Shown in pieces: positions 1 to 12,304 of a stretch of 64,000 nucleotides of DNA. This stretch comes from Glycine soja (taxonomy: Eukaryota > Streptophyta > Magnoliopsida > Fabales > Fabaceae). Positions within the stretch are counted from its first letter, which is position 1; the number at the start of each line of letters is the position of its first letter. The notes beneath the pieces were generated by a model. It had not been told where the DNA came from, made no database searches, and worked only from the letters and a program-made list of their open reading frames with translations. Location: positions 13,324,968 through 13,388,967 of the forward strand of contig NC_041011.1 of the NCBI RefSeq assembly GCF_004193775.1. The letters run 5' to 3'. Both the position numbers and the translations under genes were made by a program.

Positions 1-2130
1 ATTATTTACCAACAAGAAATATCTAAAAATTAAATTTAAGTCACAACTAGTGTGAACAGAAGATTTGATCAGATGTGTCAATTCGATTACATTGACTTAT
101 ATTAATAGTAAATTAAAATTATACTCTTATTTAAATTGCATGAATCATTCAAAACACAAAATTCAAAATACAATTATCATTGAATATTAACCAACATAAG
201 TTATTAAAGTTAAAAGCAAAAGTGCCTCTCTATAGGTACCAAAAAGATAGAACTTTTATAAGTACTTGAGTTTTGATGTGTAACACATATACTATTTAAA
301 GCTAAGTATTGTGATTATTATTATATCTAAGTTCAAATAAAGATAAACGAAGAGTATGATCACTTCCAACCAAGTTTCTGAAACCCTAGTACATTTGTAT
401 GCTGGCCAGATTTTTGGCAGAGTTGAAGCATACGGAAGCTGATAGCGTAGGTACATATACGGTTCGGTTGTAGGGTCATAATCAGAGCACTAAAACAACA
501 AGTTGTTACCGAGTAGAAGAGGGTAACCCTATTTCTTCTATCAACACAATCGATAGCAATAAATAAAAATTGTCATGTTTTTAACTTTGTCAAGCCTTAG
601 GACCACATCTCACTGATTGTTCATCTGTAATATATAAGTAGCTATTGACTAGCTAGGGAGCTCCATTTCATACATTAAATTAAAATAAAATAAAGAAAAA
701 ACTAGTAAGCTCCATAAATATTAAATACTTCGTATTTGGAGCCACACAAAAAGTTCCATTCTATGAAGTGTAGCTAGCTTAGTCAGAGAGATATGAGGCT
801 ACTTGCATATATTGTTGCATGTGTCTGGTCATGCACTCGTAAACTTGTTACATATATTTTAGTGGACCTGTGCTACCTTCGTTTTCGAGCAAGAACAACA
901 CCCATTGTGATAGTGCTATTGTGTGCCCTTTCAGCATTAAACAGCTAGAATTTTTATTTTTGAAAAGGAATTATCGAATTAGTTGGCATTTTTTCTTCTT
1001 CTTTTTTCTGGATAAATGAGTAGTTGCATGCTTTGTATTATCCAACAATTATAAATTGTAGCCGAGTAATATTAGGGTGTTCAAATATCATTACCCTAAA
1101 AGAAATATGGGTAAAAAAATGGGTCTTCAAGCTTTGAAGAAGAAGGAAAAATTAAAGAGGGTTGTTGTTCTTCTCTTAGATGTTAGAAAAAATTTCTTCT
1201 ATTAAATAATTAAATCTCTTTAGAATATTTTTACTCTTATATATATCTTAACGTGGCATTATACTGAATTATATATGTAATTCTGAGCAGTTTTATTATT
1301 GTCTTTTAAAATAGGATTATACAGCTCTTAATATAGAGTATATATATAAATATTATTTACTATTTTGGGTCCTTAAATTAAATAATTAATCAAGTTCCCT
1401 ATTACTTCACAACATGGTGAATTATAGTTTCAAATAATTTTTATTGCAGGGAGAAGTGACTACATTTATTAACCGATGATGTCTTAAGCATGATTGTCTT
1501 CGAAGATTGTTTAAAAAAGTGTTATTTATATATATAATATATAAAATAGTTATTTGATTCCACTCTTTTATTTAATTATATATAACTTTATTGTGTTTAA
1601 AAATAGTTTGTACAGTTAAAAATAAATTTTATCATTAAAAGAAAAGTTTTTTTAAAAAAAAATATCATGGAACAAAGTATGACTAAATGGGTTTGGGTTT
1701 TTCCGTCCCCCACTCTATATAAAGGTGGGGCAAATTTGGATTTGGGTTTGAAATGGTTGGGTTAATTTAAATTTTTTATATCAACCCCATTTTTGTTGAA
1801 TTTTATTGGTTTCAAGGGAACTTGCCACACCTTTTTTCTATCATTTAAATTTATTTATATATTTTTAAATAAATTATATTTTAATTCAAATAATATGTAA
1901 AAAAATAACAAAAAAATAGGCTTTCAATAATTATAAAAATGAAGGATTCGGGGCCAGAGAGTTACATCCTCGAATTCGACTCCAGTTTAATAAATCGAGA
2001 AAACGCCGAAACCAACCCTATCTCGTATGTAAACAGGTTTTCTCCATCAATATCAGCAGTTCAAATTGACTTCTCATGTCTAGCTATCACTAATTCGAGA
2101 TAACTTGTGGAACGTACGTTTACTATTTTT
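1..2130. other. AT-rich intergenic DNA, no gene seen
   Basis: This stretch is AT-rich with short homopolymer runs and no reading frame of convincing length or composition on either strand. A TATA-like string inside a short imperfect palindrome lies near 1710-1730, but no gene follows it. I see no recognisable transposon end here. Confidence 0.6.
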
Positions 2131-2144
2131 TATTCAGAACTGAC

Positions 2145-2635
2145 ACTTAAAATTATAAGCTTAATTATAAATTTTATCATGCAACTGTTATTATTTTTCA
2201 ATTTTATTATTTAATTTAAAAAAAATTATCATTCAACTTTCTTAATTTTACAAATATTATCACTAAGTTTTTTTTACAAATTTAACTATTCAACTTTAAA
2301 CATTTTATAAATTTTATCATTTAAATTTTTATTTTTGTTTATTTTATCATAATGTTGGTAGCAAAACGATGCACAAATTTACTTTTTTAGTATAATTGAT
2401 TAGAAAATTGACTTTCTATATCAACTGTGATTATAACTTATGTAAAAGTCATTTTTATATATTGATTATAATTAACCGATGTCAAAAGTTAAAATCATTT
2501 ATTTTTTTATCAACGATAGTAAAATATATAAAAATTGAAAATTTAAGTGATAAAATTTATGAAAGTAAAACTTAAATGATAAAATTTACAAAATAATAAA
2601 AATTGAATGATAAAATTTACAATTAAAGAAAACTT
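2145..2635. repeat. MITE-like inverted repeat (about 490 bp)
   Basis: The two ends are inverted copies rich in the string AAATTTTATCAT, reading forward near 2170-2340 and in reverse complement near 2530-2625. The core is AT-rich and non-coding. The string TTTTTATTCA occurs just outside both ends (near 2127-2136 and 2634-2643) and may be a 9-10 bp target duplication, but the terminal bases do not align cleanly, so the borders are uncertain. It is probably a non-autonomous DNA transposon, possibly Mutator-like given the duplication length. Confidence 0.45.
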
Positions 2636-2756
2636 TTTATTCATGATATTGATTGATTACATGAATATTTTAATTGGAAATATATACACTCTGAAGAGCA
2701 CTCCAGTTGTCTCTTAATTGCATTCAAGGCTAGGATAATAGCTTTGAAAGACTAAT

Positions 2757-3885
2757 TGATATGAACCTTCATTGTATAAAGGCTGACTTAGGATCGTCTA
2801 GGATTAAACTTTGATGGAAAATGCGGAAATTGATTAAGGAAAGGATGGAAAATAAGGTGGTTAATTTCGTGGGTCTTAATAAGGTGATTCTTGGCATAAA
2901 ATGGAATAATGAGATGAGAAAATGTAGGTTAAGTGGTGGCTGGACAGAAATATAGAAATGACAATAACTCAAGCTACAAGGCTCCAAATGAGGTGATTCC
3001 AAAACGAGGTGAAAGGTCTCGTCTTGAAATTTAATTTAGGCTCAAGAATCACTTAATTTGAGTGCGTAAAATGGGAGTTATGGCCACGAGATAATTCTGG
3101 GCAGAAGTGAATTTTCTAGAATTATGGTTTGAAAGAACAAGGTTGAATATGAAAGGAAGGAAAGAATCACTCTTTCCGGCGAGGGCAACACACAAAGGTT
3201 GTGAAAGTCCTTTGATACAGCCAGGGTGTTCTTGAATCACTCAAGAATTTAGGAGAATCACTCTCACTAAGATAAAAGAGATAAACTCTAATTTTCTGAA
3301 TAAAACTCAACTTGTGTTTATTGATAAAATGGTTCAGCTTATATAGAAGTTTTACAGCAGATTTTAGTAATGACCCACTAACCTAGAATTAAAATAACTT
3401 AATGTCATTAACCTAGGGAATTAAAAGAACTTAATGGCTGAGTGTAACTGAAATTGTGGCAACCAAAAGTCACCCCAATAGCCAACAAGTCAGCCACCAT
3501 TTGGTCTCCCAAAAGGCTAATGCCTAGGTTGCCAATTGGGCCCTTATTACAACTTGAACTAAACCTAACTAAAGCCCTTTTAGTTGATTAACCCAAAACA
3601 TATTTTTGGTCAGCCAACTTTACAAGGATTGAGCCATTATTTAGACAAACTAAACACTCTAAAATTGAGACAAAGTGGTGCCCTTTAGTCCTCCTCCATT
3701 TGGACCATGATACAACTCACAACCTTGGACTTTTCTCCTTGAAACTTGGGCTTGTATTCAAATAGTATGGACAACACTTGTTGAAGAGCTTACTTGGCTT
3801 TCCTTGCTCTAGCCCTTGTCATATTATAGGTCCTCCAAGTCCTTCAAGTGGATCTTTGCCCTTGCTCTTGGTCATGTCCTCATCA
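2757..3885 (-). repeat. 3' LTR of the Ty3/gypsy element
   Basis: This is the downstream LTR in element orientation and matches 8791-9915 over its whole length. It contains a TATA-like box on the minus strand at 3339-3345. It carries a 5-bp insertion near 3824-3828 that the other LTR lacks. The insertion breaks the polyprotein frame that otherwise continues into the LTR. Confidence 0.93.
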
Positions 3886-4545
3886 TTCTCTCCCTCTTGA
3901 GAAGGATTTATCCTCAAATCGGATTCTCCATCTGCATCATAAAGAGATAAGTCAGAGACATTGAAGGTGAAACTAACATTATACTCACTGGGTAGCTCAA
4001 CTTTGTAAGCATTGTCATTGATTCTTTCAAGCACTTGAAATGGTCCATCTCCCCTTGGTTGAAGCTTTGATTTCCTTTGTTCCGGAAACCTTTCTTTTCT
4101 CATGTGCACCCAAACCCAATCTCCGGGTTCGAAGACAACCTTCTTTCTCCCTTTGTTGGCTTGTTTAGCATAGCTTTTATTTTTCCTCTCAATTTGATCT
4201 TTGACCCTCTCATGAAGCTTCTTCACATAGTCCACCTTTGCTTGACCTTCTTTATGCTTAAAAACAGAAACATTAGGCATAGGCAAAAGATCAAGAAGAG
4301 TTAGTGGGTTAAAACCATAAACAACTTCAAAAGGAGAACAATTAGTGGTGCTATGAACAGCTCTATTGTAAGCAAATTCAACATGGGATAAACAAGCTTC
4401 CCAAGTTTTTAAGTTCTTCCTCAAAACTGTCCTAAGCAAAGTTCCCAAAGTCATATTAACAACTTCCGTTTGCCCATCGGTTTGTGGGTGACAAGTGGTT
4501 GAAAATAACAATTTAGTGCCCAACTTGCTCCACAAAGTCCTCCAA
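3819..4545 (-). pseudogene. Integrase C-terminal part and tail (Ty3/gypsy pol)
   Basis: This frame holds the end of the integrase core, including [13 protein letters not shown] with the conserved catalytic Glu, followed by the C-terminal GDWVWVHMRKERFP region and an acidic linker. It is separated from the upstream pol frame by a one-base loss in a T-run near 4545. It ends early at 3819 because of the 5-bp insertion in the 3' LTR. The 5' LTR keeps the longer reading (9720-9905), so the ancestral tail was about 35-40 residues longer. No chromodomain is seen. Confidence 0.85.
3886..3898 (-). promoter_or_regulatory. Polypurine tract of the Ty3/gypsy element
   Basis: On the minus strand this is a purine-only run (AAGAGGGAGAGAA) directly abutting the 3' LTR. 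It sits where second-strand DNA synthesis is primed in LTR elements. It lies within coding sequence for the polyprotein tail. Confidence 0.8.
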
Positions 4546-5680
4546 AATGGCTTAGGAACTTAGAGTCCCTATCACTAACAATGCTCCTTGGCAAACCACG
4601 GAGTCTCACAATCTCCTTGAAAAACAAATCAGCCACATGGGAAGCATCATCAACTTTTTTACATGGAATAAAATGAGTCATTTTAGAAAACCTATCAACA
4701 ACCACAAAAATGGAATCTCTACCATTGCTTGTTTTTGGCAGCCCCAAAACAAAATCCATGGATAAATCAATCCAAGGATACTCTGGAATTGGCAATGAAG
4801 TATACAATCCATGAGGCTTTACCTTAGACTTTGCCTTTTTACATACAATGTAATGTTCACAAAATTTCTGCACATCCTTTTTCATATGAGGCCAATAAAA
4901 ATGTTCTTGTAATGTTTCTAGAGTCTTTTGGACCCCAAAATGCCCCATTAAACCTCCTTCATGTGCTTCACAAACAAGCAAATTTCTAGTAGAACATTTA
5001 GGCACACACAATTTGTTTTCTTTGAAAAGAAAGCCTTCATGTCTAAAGAAACCATTTTCTGAAAAATTTTCACAATTTTTAAAAATTTCTCCAAAAGTTT
5101 CATCATTTTCATGCATGCTTTTCAAACATTCAAGGCCTATCAATTTTGTTTCAAGCATAGAAAGTAATGCATGACGCCGAGAAAGAGCATCGGCTACAAT
5201 ATTACCTTTTCCCTTTTTATGTTTGATAACATAAGGGATTTGCTCTAGGAATTCCACCCACTTCGCATGCCTTTTGTTAAGCTTGCCTTGCCCCTTGATA
5301 TATTTGAGGGACTCATGGCCACTATGAATGACAAATTCCTTAGGATAAAGGTAGTGTTGCCATGTTTTCAAAGCCCATACTAAGGCATACAACTCCTTAT
5401 CATAAGTTGAATAGTTAAGGGTAGGACCACTTAACTTTTCACTAAAATAAGCAATTGGATGGCCTTCTTGCATCAACACAGCCCCAATCCCAACATTTGA
5501 AGCATCACACTCAATTTCAAAAGATTTTTGAAAGTTTGGCAACGCAAGTATGGGGGCGTTAGTTAGCTTTTGCTTAAGAACATTGAAAGCTTCTTCTTGT
5601 TTCTCTCCCCATTTGAAACCAACATTTTTCTTGAGCACTTCATTGAGAGGTGCTGCCAATGTGCTAAAATCCTTCACAAA
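4545..5680 (-). pseudogene. RNase H and integrase core (Ty3/gypsy pol)
   Basis: The frame continues directly from the reverse transcriptase frame after one stop codon at 5681-5683. The RNase H region has ECDAS and ELYAL acidic sites, but the third site reads HSGHESL where Asp is usual before HESL, so a catalytic residue looks lost. The integrase zinc-binding region ([15 protein letters not shown] onward) reads CEHYIVC, with Tyr where the first Cys of the CxxC pair is expected. The catalytic core has MDF and SDRDSKF, giving two of the three D,D,E residues. The frame then shifts near 4545. Confidence 0.88.
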
Positions 5681-7951
5681 TCATCTATAAAAACTTGCTA
5701 AGCCATGAAAACTCCTCACCTCGGTCACGGACTTAGGTGTAGGCCATTCTTGAATAGCCCTAGTCTTCTCCTCATCAACTTGCACTCCTTTTGAACTCAC
5801 AACAAAACAAAGAAACACAACATGGTTAGTATAAAAGATGCATTTTTCAAGATTGGCATACAATTGTTCTTCTCTAAGCACAGTCAAGACAAATTTTAAA
5901 TGATCAATATGCAAATCAAGTGAAGTACTATAGATAAGAATATCATCAAAGTACACCACAACGAACTTTCCTATGAACTCTCTCAAGATATGGTTCATTA
6001 ATCTCATGAAAGTGCTAGGAGCGTTAGTTAGGTCAAAAGGCATAACCAACCATTCATACAAACCATATTTTGTTTTAAAATCAGTTTTCCATTCATCCCC
6101 TTCTCTAATCCTAATTTGATTGTATCCACTTTTTAAATCGATTTTAGAGAAGTAACATGCACCATGCAATTCATCAAGCAAATCATCAAGCCTAGGTATA
6201 GGATGCCTATATTTAATGGTGATGTTATTAAGGGCTCTACAATCGGAACACATGCGCCATGTCCCATCCTTTTTAGGGACCAAAATCACTGGGACAACAC
6301 AAGGACTCATACTATCTCTTACCCAACCTTTGCTAATGAGTTCATCCACTTGTCTTTGAATCTCTTTGGTTTCTTGTGGATTATTTCTATAGGCTGGCCT
6401 ATTGGGCAAAGAAGCTCCCGGAATCAGATCAATTTGATGCTCAATTCCCCTCAAAGGTGGTAGTCCACTTGGCACATTTGGCGGAAACATGTCTTGAAAA
6501 TCCTGCAAAAGAGTTTTAACACTAGAAGGCACTTCAAAATCATCAAAAGTGTTAGTGGTCAAAATCTGATTTTTGCAAAACAAGATATATAGTGACTGTT
6601 TAGCACGAAACAACCTCTTGACCTCACTTTTTGTGACTAAATAACTCTCCCTCACTTCAAGTGTTTTGCTCACTTTTTCTTTTTCTCTTTTCTCTTGAAG
6701 AAGTTTTTCTCTCATTTTCTTTTGATCCTCACACACTTCTTGTGGACTCAATGGTTTGAGCACAATCTTTTTGTCTTGGTGCATGAAAGAGATCTTGTTG
6801 GTGTAACCGTCATGATTGGCTCTTTTATCAAATTGCCATGGTCTCCCCAAAAGTAAGTGACTGGCCTCCATAGGAACAACATCACAAAGTACCTTATCAT
6901 TGTATTTCCCAATGGAAACGTCCACTTCAACTTGTTGTCTCACGTGCACCTCCCTATCCTTACTAAGCCATTGAAGTTTGTATGGCCTAGGATGTGGTTT
7001 AGTAGCTAAATTTAGCTTTGACACTAATCTAGCACTAGCCACATTGGTGCAACTACCTCCATCAATGATCATCATGCACACCTTGCCATTGATTAAACAT
7101 CTAGTGTGAAAGATGTTTTCTCTTTGGCTCTCCTCCTCATGCTTCAATTGACCACCAAGTAACCGCCTAATCATCAACAAATCTCCCTCCAGAGTCTCCT
7201 TTACCTCTACGTACTCACTCTCCTCTTCCTCTTCAACATCTGATTCACTTATATATTCTCCATCTCTAAGAACCATGGACCTTTTGTTAGGGCACTCATA
7301 AGCATAGTGTCCTAGGCCTTGGCACTTGAAACACTTCACATCTCTACTCCTTTTAGAGGGTTCCTCTTGGGACTTTGAGCGAGTTTTTGATGGGATAGGT
7401 GTGGAACTACTAGAAGTAGCAACCCCATCTTTCTTACCTTTTTCTTTCCAACTAGAAGAACCAAAGTTGGTAAAACTCCTCTTAGCCACTCCTTTCCTTT
7501 TTAATTGTTGCTCTACTTGGATTGCTTTGTGAAGCAAATCATCCATTTCAACAAACTCCTGTAGCTCAACAATATCACAGATATCATTAGTCAAACCATT
7601 AAGAAATTGAGCCATAGTTACCTCCTTATCTTCTTCAATCTTTGCTTGAATCATGAGCACATCCATTTCCTTGAAATACTCCTCAACCCCCTTGTTGCCT
7701 TGGGTTAGTTTTTGGAGCTTGAATTTCAAATCCCTTGAGTAACTAGCCGGCACATACCGCTTCCTCATGATCCTTTTCATCTCCGCCCATGTATCAACAA
7801 TTGGCTCTTCATTTCTTGCTCTCTCTTTTTGTAGCTTGTTCCACCACACAAGAGCATAGTCAGAAAACTCCGTGGCGGCAAGCTTCACCTTTTGGTCCTC
7901 CTCATAGTTGTTGCATGAGAAAACATGCTCTATTTTCATCTCCCACTCCAA
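5681..7951 (-). pseudogene. gag, protease and reverse transcriptase (Ty3/gypsy)
   Basis: This 756-residue open frame covers the gag capsid region, then a CCHC zinc knuckle (CFKCQGLGHYAYEC, about residues 206-219). The aspartic protease follows, with IIDGGSCTNVAS near residue 295. Reverse transcriptase has MPFDLTNAPSTF (usually MPFGL) and the catalytic YFDD near residue 665. The frame ends at an in-frame stop (5681-5683) just past FHGLASFYR, where the family normally continues into RNase H. The start used is only an internal Met; the true gag start is upstream, beyond two stops. The DGG rather than DSG/DTG protease motif is common in plant relatives and need not be a defect. Confidence 0.92.
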
Positions 7952-8206
7952 GTAGGCCTCCGGATCATTCTTTCCTTTAAAGGGAGGAATGTTGAGTTTA
8001 ATACCATCAATTCAGTTTTGTCTAGGAACACCATCATTCCCTCTTCTCCTTTTTTCTTATTCATTATGATCTTTGTTCTCCATTTGATCCAACCTCTCAT
8101 GGAGCGCATCATCTTGTTGTTTCATTAACCTCTCCAAATATTGCATCAAAGCTTGCATTTGGAATTGCGAAAGCCCCCCTCCACCATTAGGATTTGTTCC
8201 TGCCAT
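7952..8206 (-). pseudogene. gag N-terminus with two stops (Ty3/gypsy)
   Basis: The gag ATG is at 8204-8206, followed by MAGTNPNGGGGLSQFQMQAL and a short coiled region. In-frame stops at 8057-8059 (TAA) and 8012-8014 (TGA) interrupt it before the frame runs into the long open frame downstream. Both lie in an otherwise uninterrupted frame, so they are simple nonsense changes. The 5' leader (8207-8772) has no gene. Confidence 0.82.
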
Positions 8207-8772
8207 CTCAAACAAACAAATCAAACGTAACAAGACAATTATAGTTGTTGTTTGAATACCTCACCCACTCAAGTGTATCACACAATTATGGCTTTTCTCC
8301 AATGAAACACTCTTGCCTTTTACCACTCTAATTCCCCTTGAGTTCTTAGGCAATTCAAGAGATTATGGCCACAACAAAGAACAATTCACCAATATGTGTA
8401 AGGTAAGGCTAGAGAGACAAGGAAAAGGTTAACCAAGAAAAAGGCTAACAATGTTTTTAGGCACAAATGAAGGAAATAAAATTCAGAATTTAGGAATTCA
8501 AGTAACAATCCTTCATGCAACCAATATATTACCTTAAAGAGAATTTTTTTTAAAGTTCTTCAAGCATGAACCATTCAGCCCAATTTTTATTTTTTTTTAA
8601 TTTTCCTTATACGAAATTCTGCTTTTTTTTATATAACAAAGAGATCAAAAGGCTTAACTTTTGCAATGGTTCAGCCTAAAAAAAATGAATAAGAAGGTAA
8701 TATAAATGGCAAAGAGAATAAAGAAGGATGTTACCCAATATTTCCAGCAAAGGAAGTGTTGATCCTAGAATC

Positions 8773-8788
8773 GGAGCTATGATTACCA
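8773..8788 (-). promoter_or_regulatory. tRNA primer-binding site (Ty3/gypsy)
   Basis: On the minus strand this reads TGGTAATCATAGCTCC, two bases inside the 5' LTR. The canonical initiator-Met primer site is TGGTATCAGAGC, so the match is imperfect, but position and sequence fit. Confidence 0.7.
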
Positions 8789-8790
8789 AA

Positions 8791-9915
8791 TGATATGAAA
8801 CCTCATGGCACAAAGGCTGACTTAGGATCGTCTAGGATTAAACCTTGATGGAAAATGCGGAAATTGATTAAGGAAAGGATGGAAAATAAGGTGGTTAATT
8901 TCGTGGGTCTTAATAAGGTGGTTCTTGGCATAAAATGGAATAATGAGATGAGAAAATGTAGGTTAAGTGGTGGCTGGACAGAAATATAGAAATGGAAATA
9001 ACTCAAGCTACAGGGCTCCAAATGAGGTGATTCCAAAACGAGGTGAAAGGTCTCGTCTTGAAATTCAATTTAGGCTCAAGAATCACTTAATTTGAGTGCG
9101 TAAAATGGGAGTTATGGCCATGAGATAATTTTGGGCAGAAGTGAATTTTCTCGAATTGTGGTTTGAAAGAACAAGGTTGAAGATGAAAGGAAGGAAAGAA
9201 TCACTCTTTCTGGCGAGGGCAACACACAATGGTTGTGAAAGTCCTTTGATACAGCCAGGGTGTTCTTGAATCACTCAAGAATTTAGGAGAATCACTCTCA
9301 CTAAGATAAAAGAGATAAACTCTAATTTTCTGAATAAAACTCAACTTGTGTTTATTGATAAAATGGTTCAGCTTATATAGAAGTTTTACAGCAGATTTTA
9401 GTAATGACCCACTAACCTAGAATTAAAATAACTTAATGTCATTAACCTAGGGAATTAAAAGAACTTAATGGCTGAGTGTAACTGAAATTGTGGCAACCAA
9501 AAGTCACCCCCAACAGCCAACAAGTCAGCCACCATTTGGTCTCCCAAAAGGCTAATGCCTAGGTTGCCAATTGGGCCCTTATTACAACTTGAACTAAACC
9601 TAACTAAAGCCCTTTTAGTTGATTAACCCAAAACATATTTTTGGTCAGCCAACTTTACAAGGATTGAGCCATTATTTAGACAAACTAAACACTCTAAAAT
9701 TGAGACAAAGTGGTGCCATTTAGTCCTCCTCCATTTGGGCCATGATGCAACTCACAACCTTGGACTTTTCTCCTTGAAACTTGGGCTTGTATTCAAATAG
9801 TATGGACAACACTTGTTGAAGAGCTTCCTTGGCTTTCCTTGCTCTAGCCCTTGTCATAGGTCCTCCAAGTCCTTCAAGTGGATCCTTGCCCATGCTCTTG
9901 GTCATGTCCTCATCA
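8791..9915 (-). repeat. 5' LTR of the Ty3/gypsy element, with embedded pol tail
   Basis: A full-length LTR with TG..CA ends and a minus-strand TATA-like box at 9373-9379. It contains an intact 61-residue reading (9720-9905) beginning MTKSMGKDPLEGLGG, with GPMTRARARKAKEALQQ and ending MAQMEED. In the 3' LTR the same reading would form the polyprotein C-terminus. Coding sequence within an LTR is unusual but described for the CRM clade. Confidence 0.93.
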
Positions 9916-10150
9916 CTAACAATGGAGGAAAATTATAATTCCATTCTTGAAAAATATTTTCAATAGTATTAATCAAAGCTTGAAAACTAAAACTGGCCTA
10001 ATTGGTCAGACCACAACTCAGTGGCTGCACCCGGTTGAGTCTGTTGCTCAATTGGGCATGCTTTCCACCCGGAGTGATCCGGCCGGGTCTATGCTCGAAC
10101 CAGAATAGGTCATTTATCCTTCTTTTTTTTCCTCTGTGGAGTGCAAAACT

Positions 10151-11018
10151 AGGGGTGGGTAAGTGGGCCGGCCTGCCCCGCATAAGGACCGCCCGTATAA
10201 GCCCACATTGACTGCCGACCTGGCCAACCCACCGCGCCATCTTATACGGACCTAATAAATTGGTCCGCCCCTACCCCGCGGGTCAAACTGGCCTAATTTT
10301 AAAAGAATTTCAATTTCAATAAAAATGCAACACAATCAAATTATGTTCAACACAAATGTAAATAAAATATCAACAATTAGTCAATTACATCAATAAAATA
10401 AATAATATCTTAACAAAAGAAAATCCAAGCAATAAATCTAAAACATGAAACTTAAACTTCTCCAACTACAAATGATTTCATATTTGAAGTAGCTTGAGCC
10501 TTCTCCATCTCCACATCTTCGTATTCTTTTCCTAAAACTCAAAACGATAATAAATATTAGAATCAACTCAAGTTAAGTGATTAAAAGACAACAATTATTA
10601 CACATTATTTACCTTGCTCATCAAATCCTAGTAACCAATTTTTAGTACATATCAAGGCTTGTACATTATCACCAAGAAGCCTAGTTCGATATTTGTTAAG
10701 CACCTGTGAGCCAATACTAAATGCCAATTTGGAAGCCATAGTTGTAATTTAGATGCTCAAAATATCACAAGCCAACAATGAAAGATCTGGATTAAGCGGG
10801 ATTCTTAAGGTGTTGTAGTTCGTGGGATTCTCAAACCATGGATTAAGCAGGCTTACGGGCAACCCACGGACCTCGTTTGCCAAACCCGCACAGTCCACGG
10901 GTTAAGCGGGACGAGCCCAAAAATATTGCATAGTCATGGACTATTTAAAAAAATCGGTCTGTTACCTGCGCAGACCGCGGGCTAGTCCATGGACCTGGCC
11001 CCGTTTACCTACCTCTCT
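10151..11018 (-). mobile_element. Nested non-autonomous hAT derivative
   Basis: The left end begins AGGGGTGGGTAAG and the right end in reverse complement begins AGAGAGGTAGGTAAAC. These align as an imperfect inverted repeat of the type common in plant hAT families. The flanks GCAAAACT (10143-10150) and ACAAAACG (11019-11026) agree at six of eight bases. The interior is about 870 bp with GC-rich subterminal strings and a transposase C-terminal relic on the minus strand. It lies within the larger hAT element, so it inserted later. Confidence 0.6.
10612..10798 (-). pseudogene. hAT transposase C-terminal dimerisation-domain relic
   Basis: The minus strand reads a short frame with PDLSLLACDILSI, one stop, then [20 protein letters not shown] and ALICTKNWL. 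These match the hAT C-terminal dimerisation signature, whose usual form has a Ser/Glu-Ser-Ala-Phe-Ser core, an arginine-rich turn and LICTxxWL. Only this domain remains, as expected of an internally deleted element. The strand is opposite to the transposase of the enclosing element, so it belongs to the nested copy. Confidence 0.75.
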
Positions 11019-11026
11019 ACAAAACG

Positions 11027-12304
11027 GTGTCATTTTGATTTCTAGGTTTTTTATTTTAGAAACCCTAACTCGTCGTCTTCTCGTTCTCCCTTCGTCGTAG
11101 CTTCTCTCGAAGCTTCTTGATTCCTTCTTCTCGCGGCTTCTCTTGTAGTACCGTCATCCACGCTCCATCATCCGACGTCCCAAAGGTATAATTCTTCTCT
11201 AAACTGCATTTGCTTCTTCTCCATTGTCAAAGCAAAGACTACTAAATGTTTGTTTTAAGGAAAATTCGGATTTTGGTTTTTCCATTTTGTTCCTTTATAT
11301 TTTTCCAATGTTTGTGATTGTGTATGTGCCTGCGCTTGTGGTTTGGTTGATTTGCCTTGCATGTGAGAGAACTTAAGTGTGGTCTTGTGAGATAGGGTTG
11401 AGTTTGATAGTGGGCGTGCCAAATATGTATATAACTAGAAACAAAATCACACCAGAAGAAGACTCCATATATAAGCTGACTCCTAACTCAAATGATCAAA
11501 GCATGAACAATAAATAACAACATGCACATAGATGTAGTGTCTGACTACAAAATTGGAGTCATTGTGTGGAACCTTTTTTCACCACGCCTGTACTTTCATG
11601 GCTCCAACTGCAATTGTAAATGACAAAAAGGGTATTAACCGCAGACTATAATTAATAGTTTTTGATCCATTGTCCAAAGAGCTGAAATGCCAATTTCTAA
11701 TGGTCATGCTTCAAAATTTATTCTATATTATCTAATGGTGGCTTCCAGCCACAACCATAAGCAGTTAAAATAGAGTTATTGAAAATGGAGAACTAGTAAA
11801 ACTCTCAACTATTGGTTAAAATAGTTAGATGAATTTAAACTATTGAGATAAAATTACTTATTGTTGTATTGGTTATGAAGATCGGAGCATTAGAAATTTC
11901 AGTGTTCATATTTGTTCTTAAGCTAAACATTATGTACTATAACAATCTTGCCTTTTATTCTGACAACATGCAACAATTACCTTTTCAGATTGAAGACAGC
12001 AAAGAACAACTATACCAAATTTAATTATTTACTAAATATGTGAAATTATAGTGCTCTTGATAATCTGGAGGTTGTCCATTGTCCAAGCATAACTTAAGGG
12101 CTGTCAAAATTATTTTACCTTGGCTTTGGTTAGAAACAAAATTGCAAACTGAATGTCACTGGACTACCATATTTTAGACTGTTTCTATACTTTTGTATTG
12201 ATGATTTTGTTTGTTAAACTTAAAAAATAAGTAAATTTATTCATAAACATGATAAATTCAAAAAAAGGATGTCTAAATTTAATAAGTGTTTAATTGTACC
12301 ATAG
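11027..12304 (+). other. hAT leader and presumed first intron
   Basis: A CT-rich leader (11045-11186) containing the string AAACCCTAA and many TTCTTC/TCTC runs ends at AAAG|GTATAA, a plausible splice donor at 11187. The following kilobase is AT-rich and non-coding until the transposase ATG at 12305. Leader plus intron before the coding exon fits many plant hAT genes; no acceptor was pinned down. Confidence 0.4.

Larger units (their letters stand above)
2757..9915 (-). mobile_element. Ty3/gypsy LTR retrotransposon, near-complete, inactive
   Basis: A 7.16-kb element lies on the minus strand. The LTRs are at 2757-3885 (3') and 8791-9915 (5'), both TG..CA. The flanks CTAAT (2752-2756) and CTAAC (9916-9920) match at four of five bases, as expected for a 5-bp target duplication with one change. 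Between them, right to left, are a primer-binding site, gag with zinc knuckle, protease, reverse transcriptase, RNase H, integrase and a polypurine tract, which is the Ty3/gypsy order. The LTRs differ at roughly 25-30 positions by eye plus one 5-bp indel, suggesting a fairly young insertion. Stops and a frameshift make it non-autonomous. The reading frame running into the LTR with a GPMTRARARK-type tail resembles CRM-clade chromoviruses; that clade call is inference. Confidence 0.93.

Noticed and set aside
6164..8128. Plus-strand frames across the gypsy pol region
   Set aside because: Antisense shadows of gag-pol on the minus strand.
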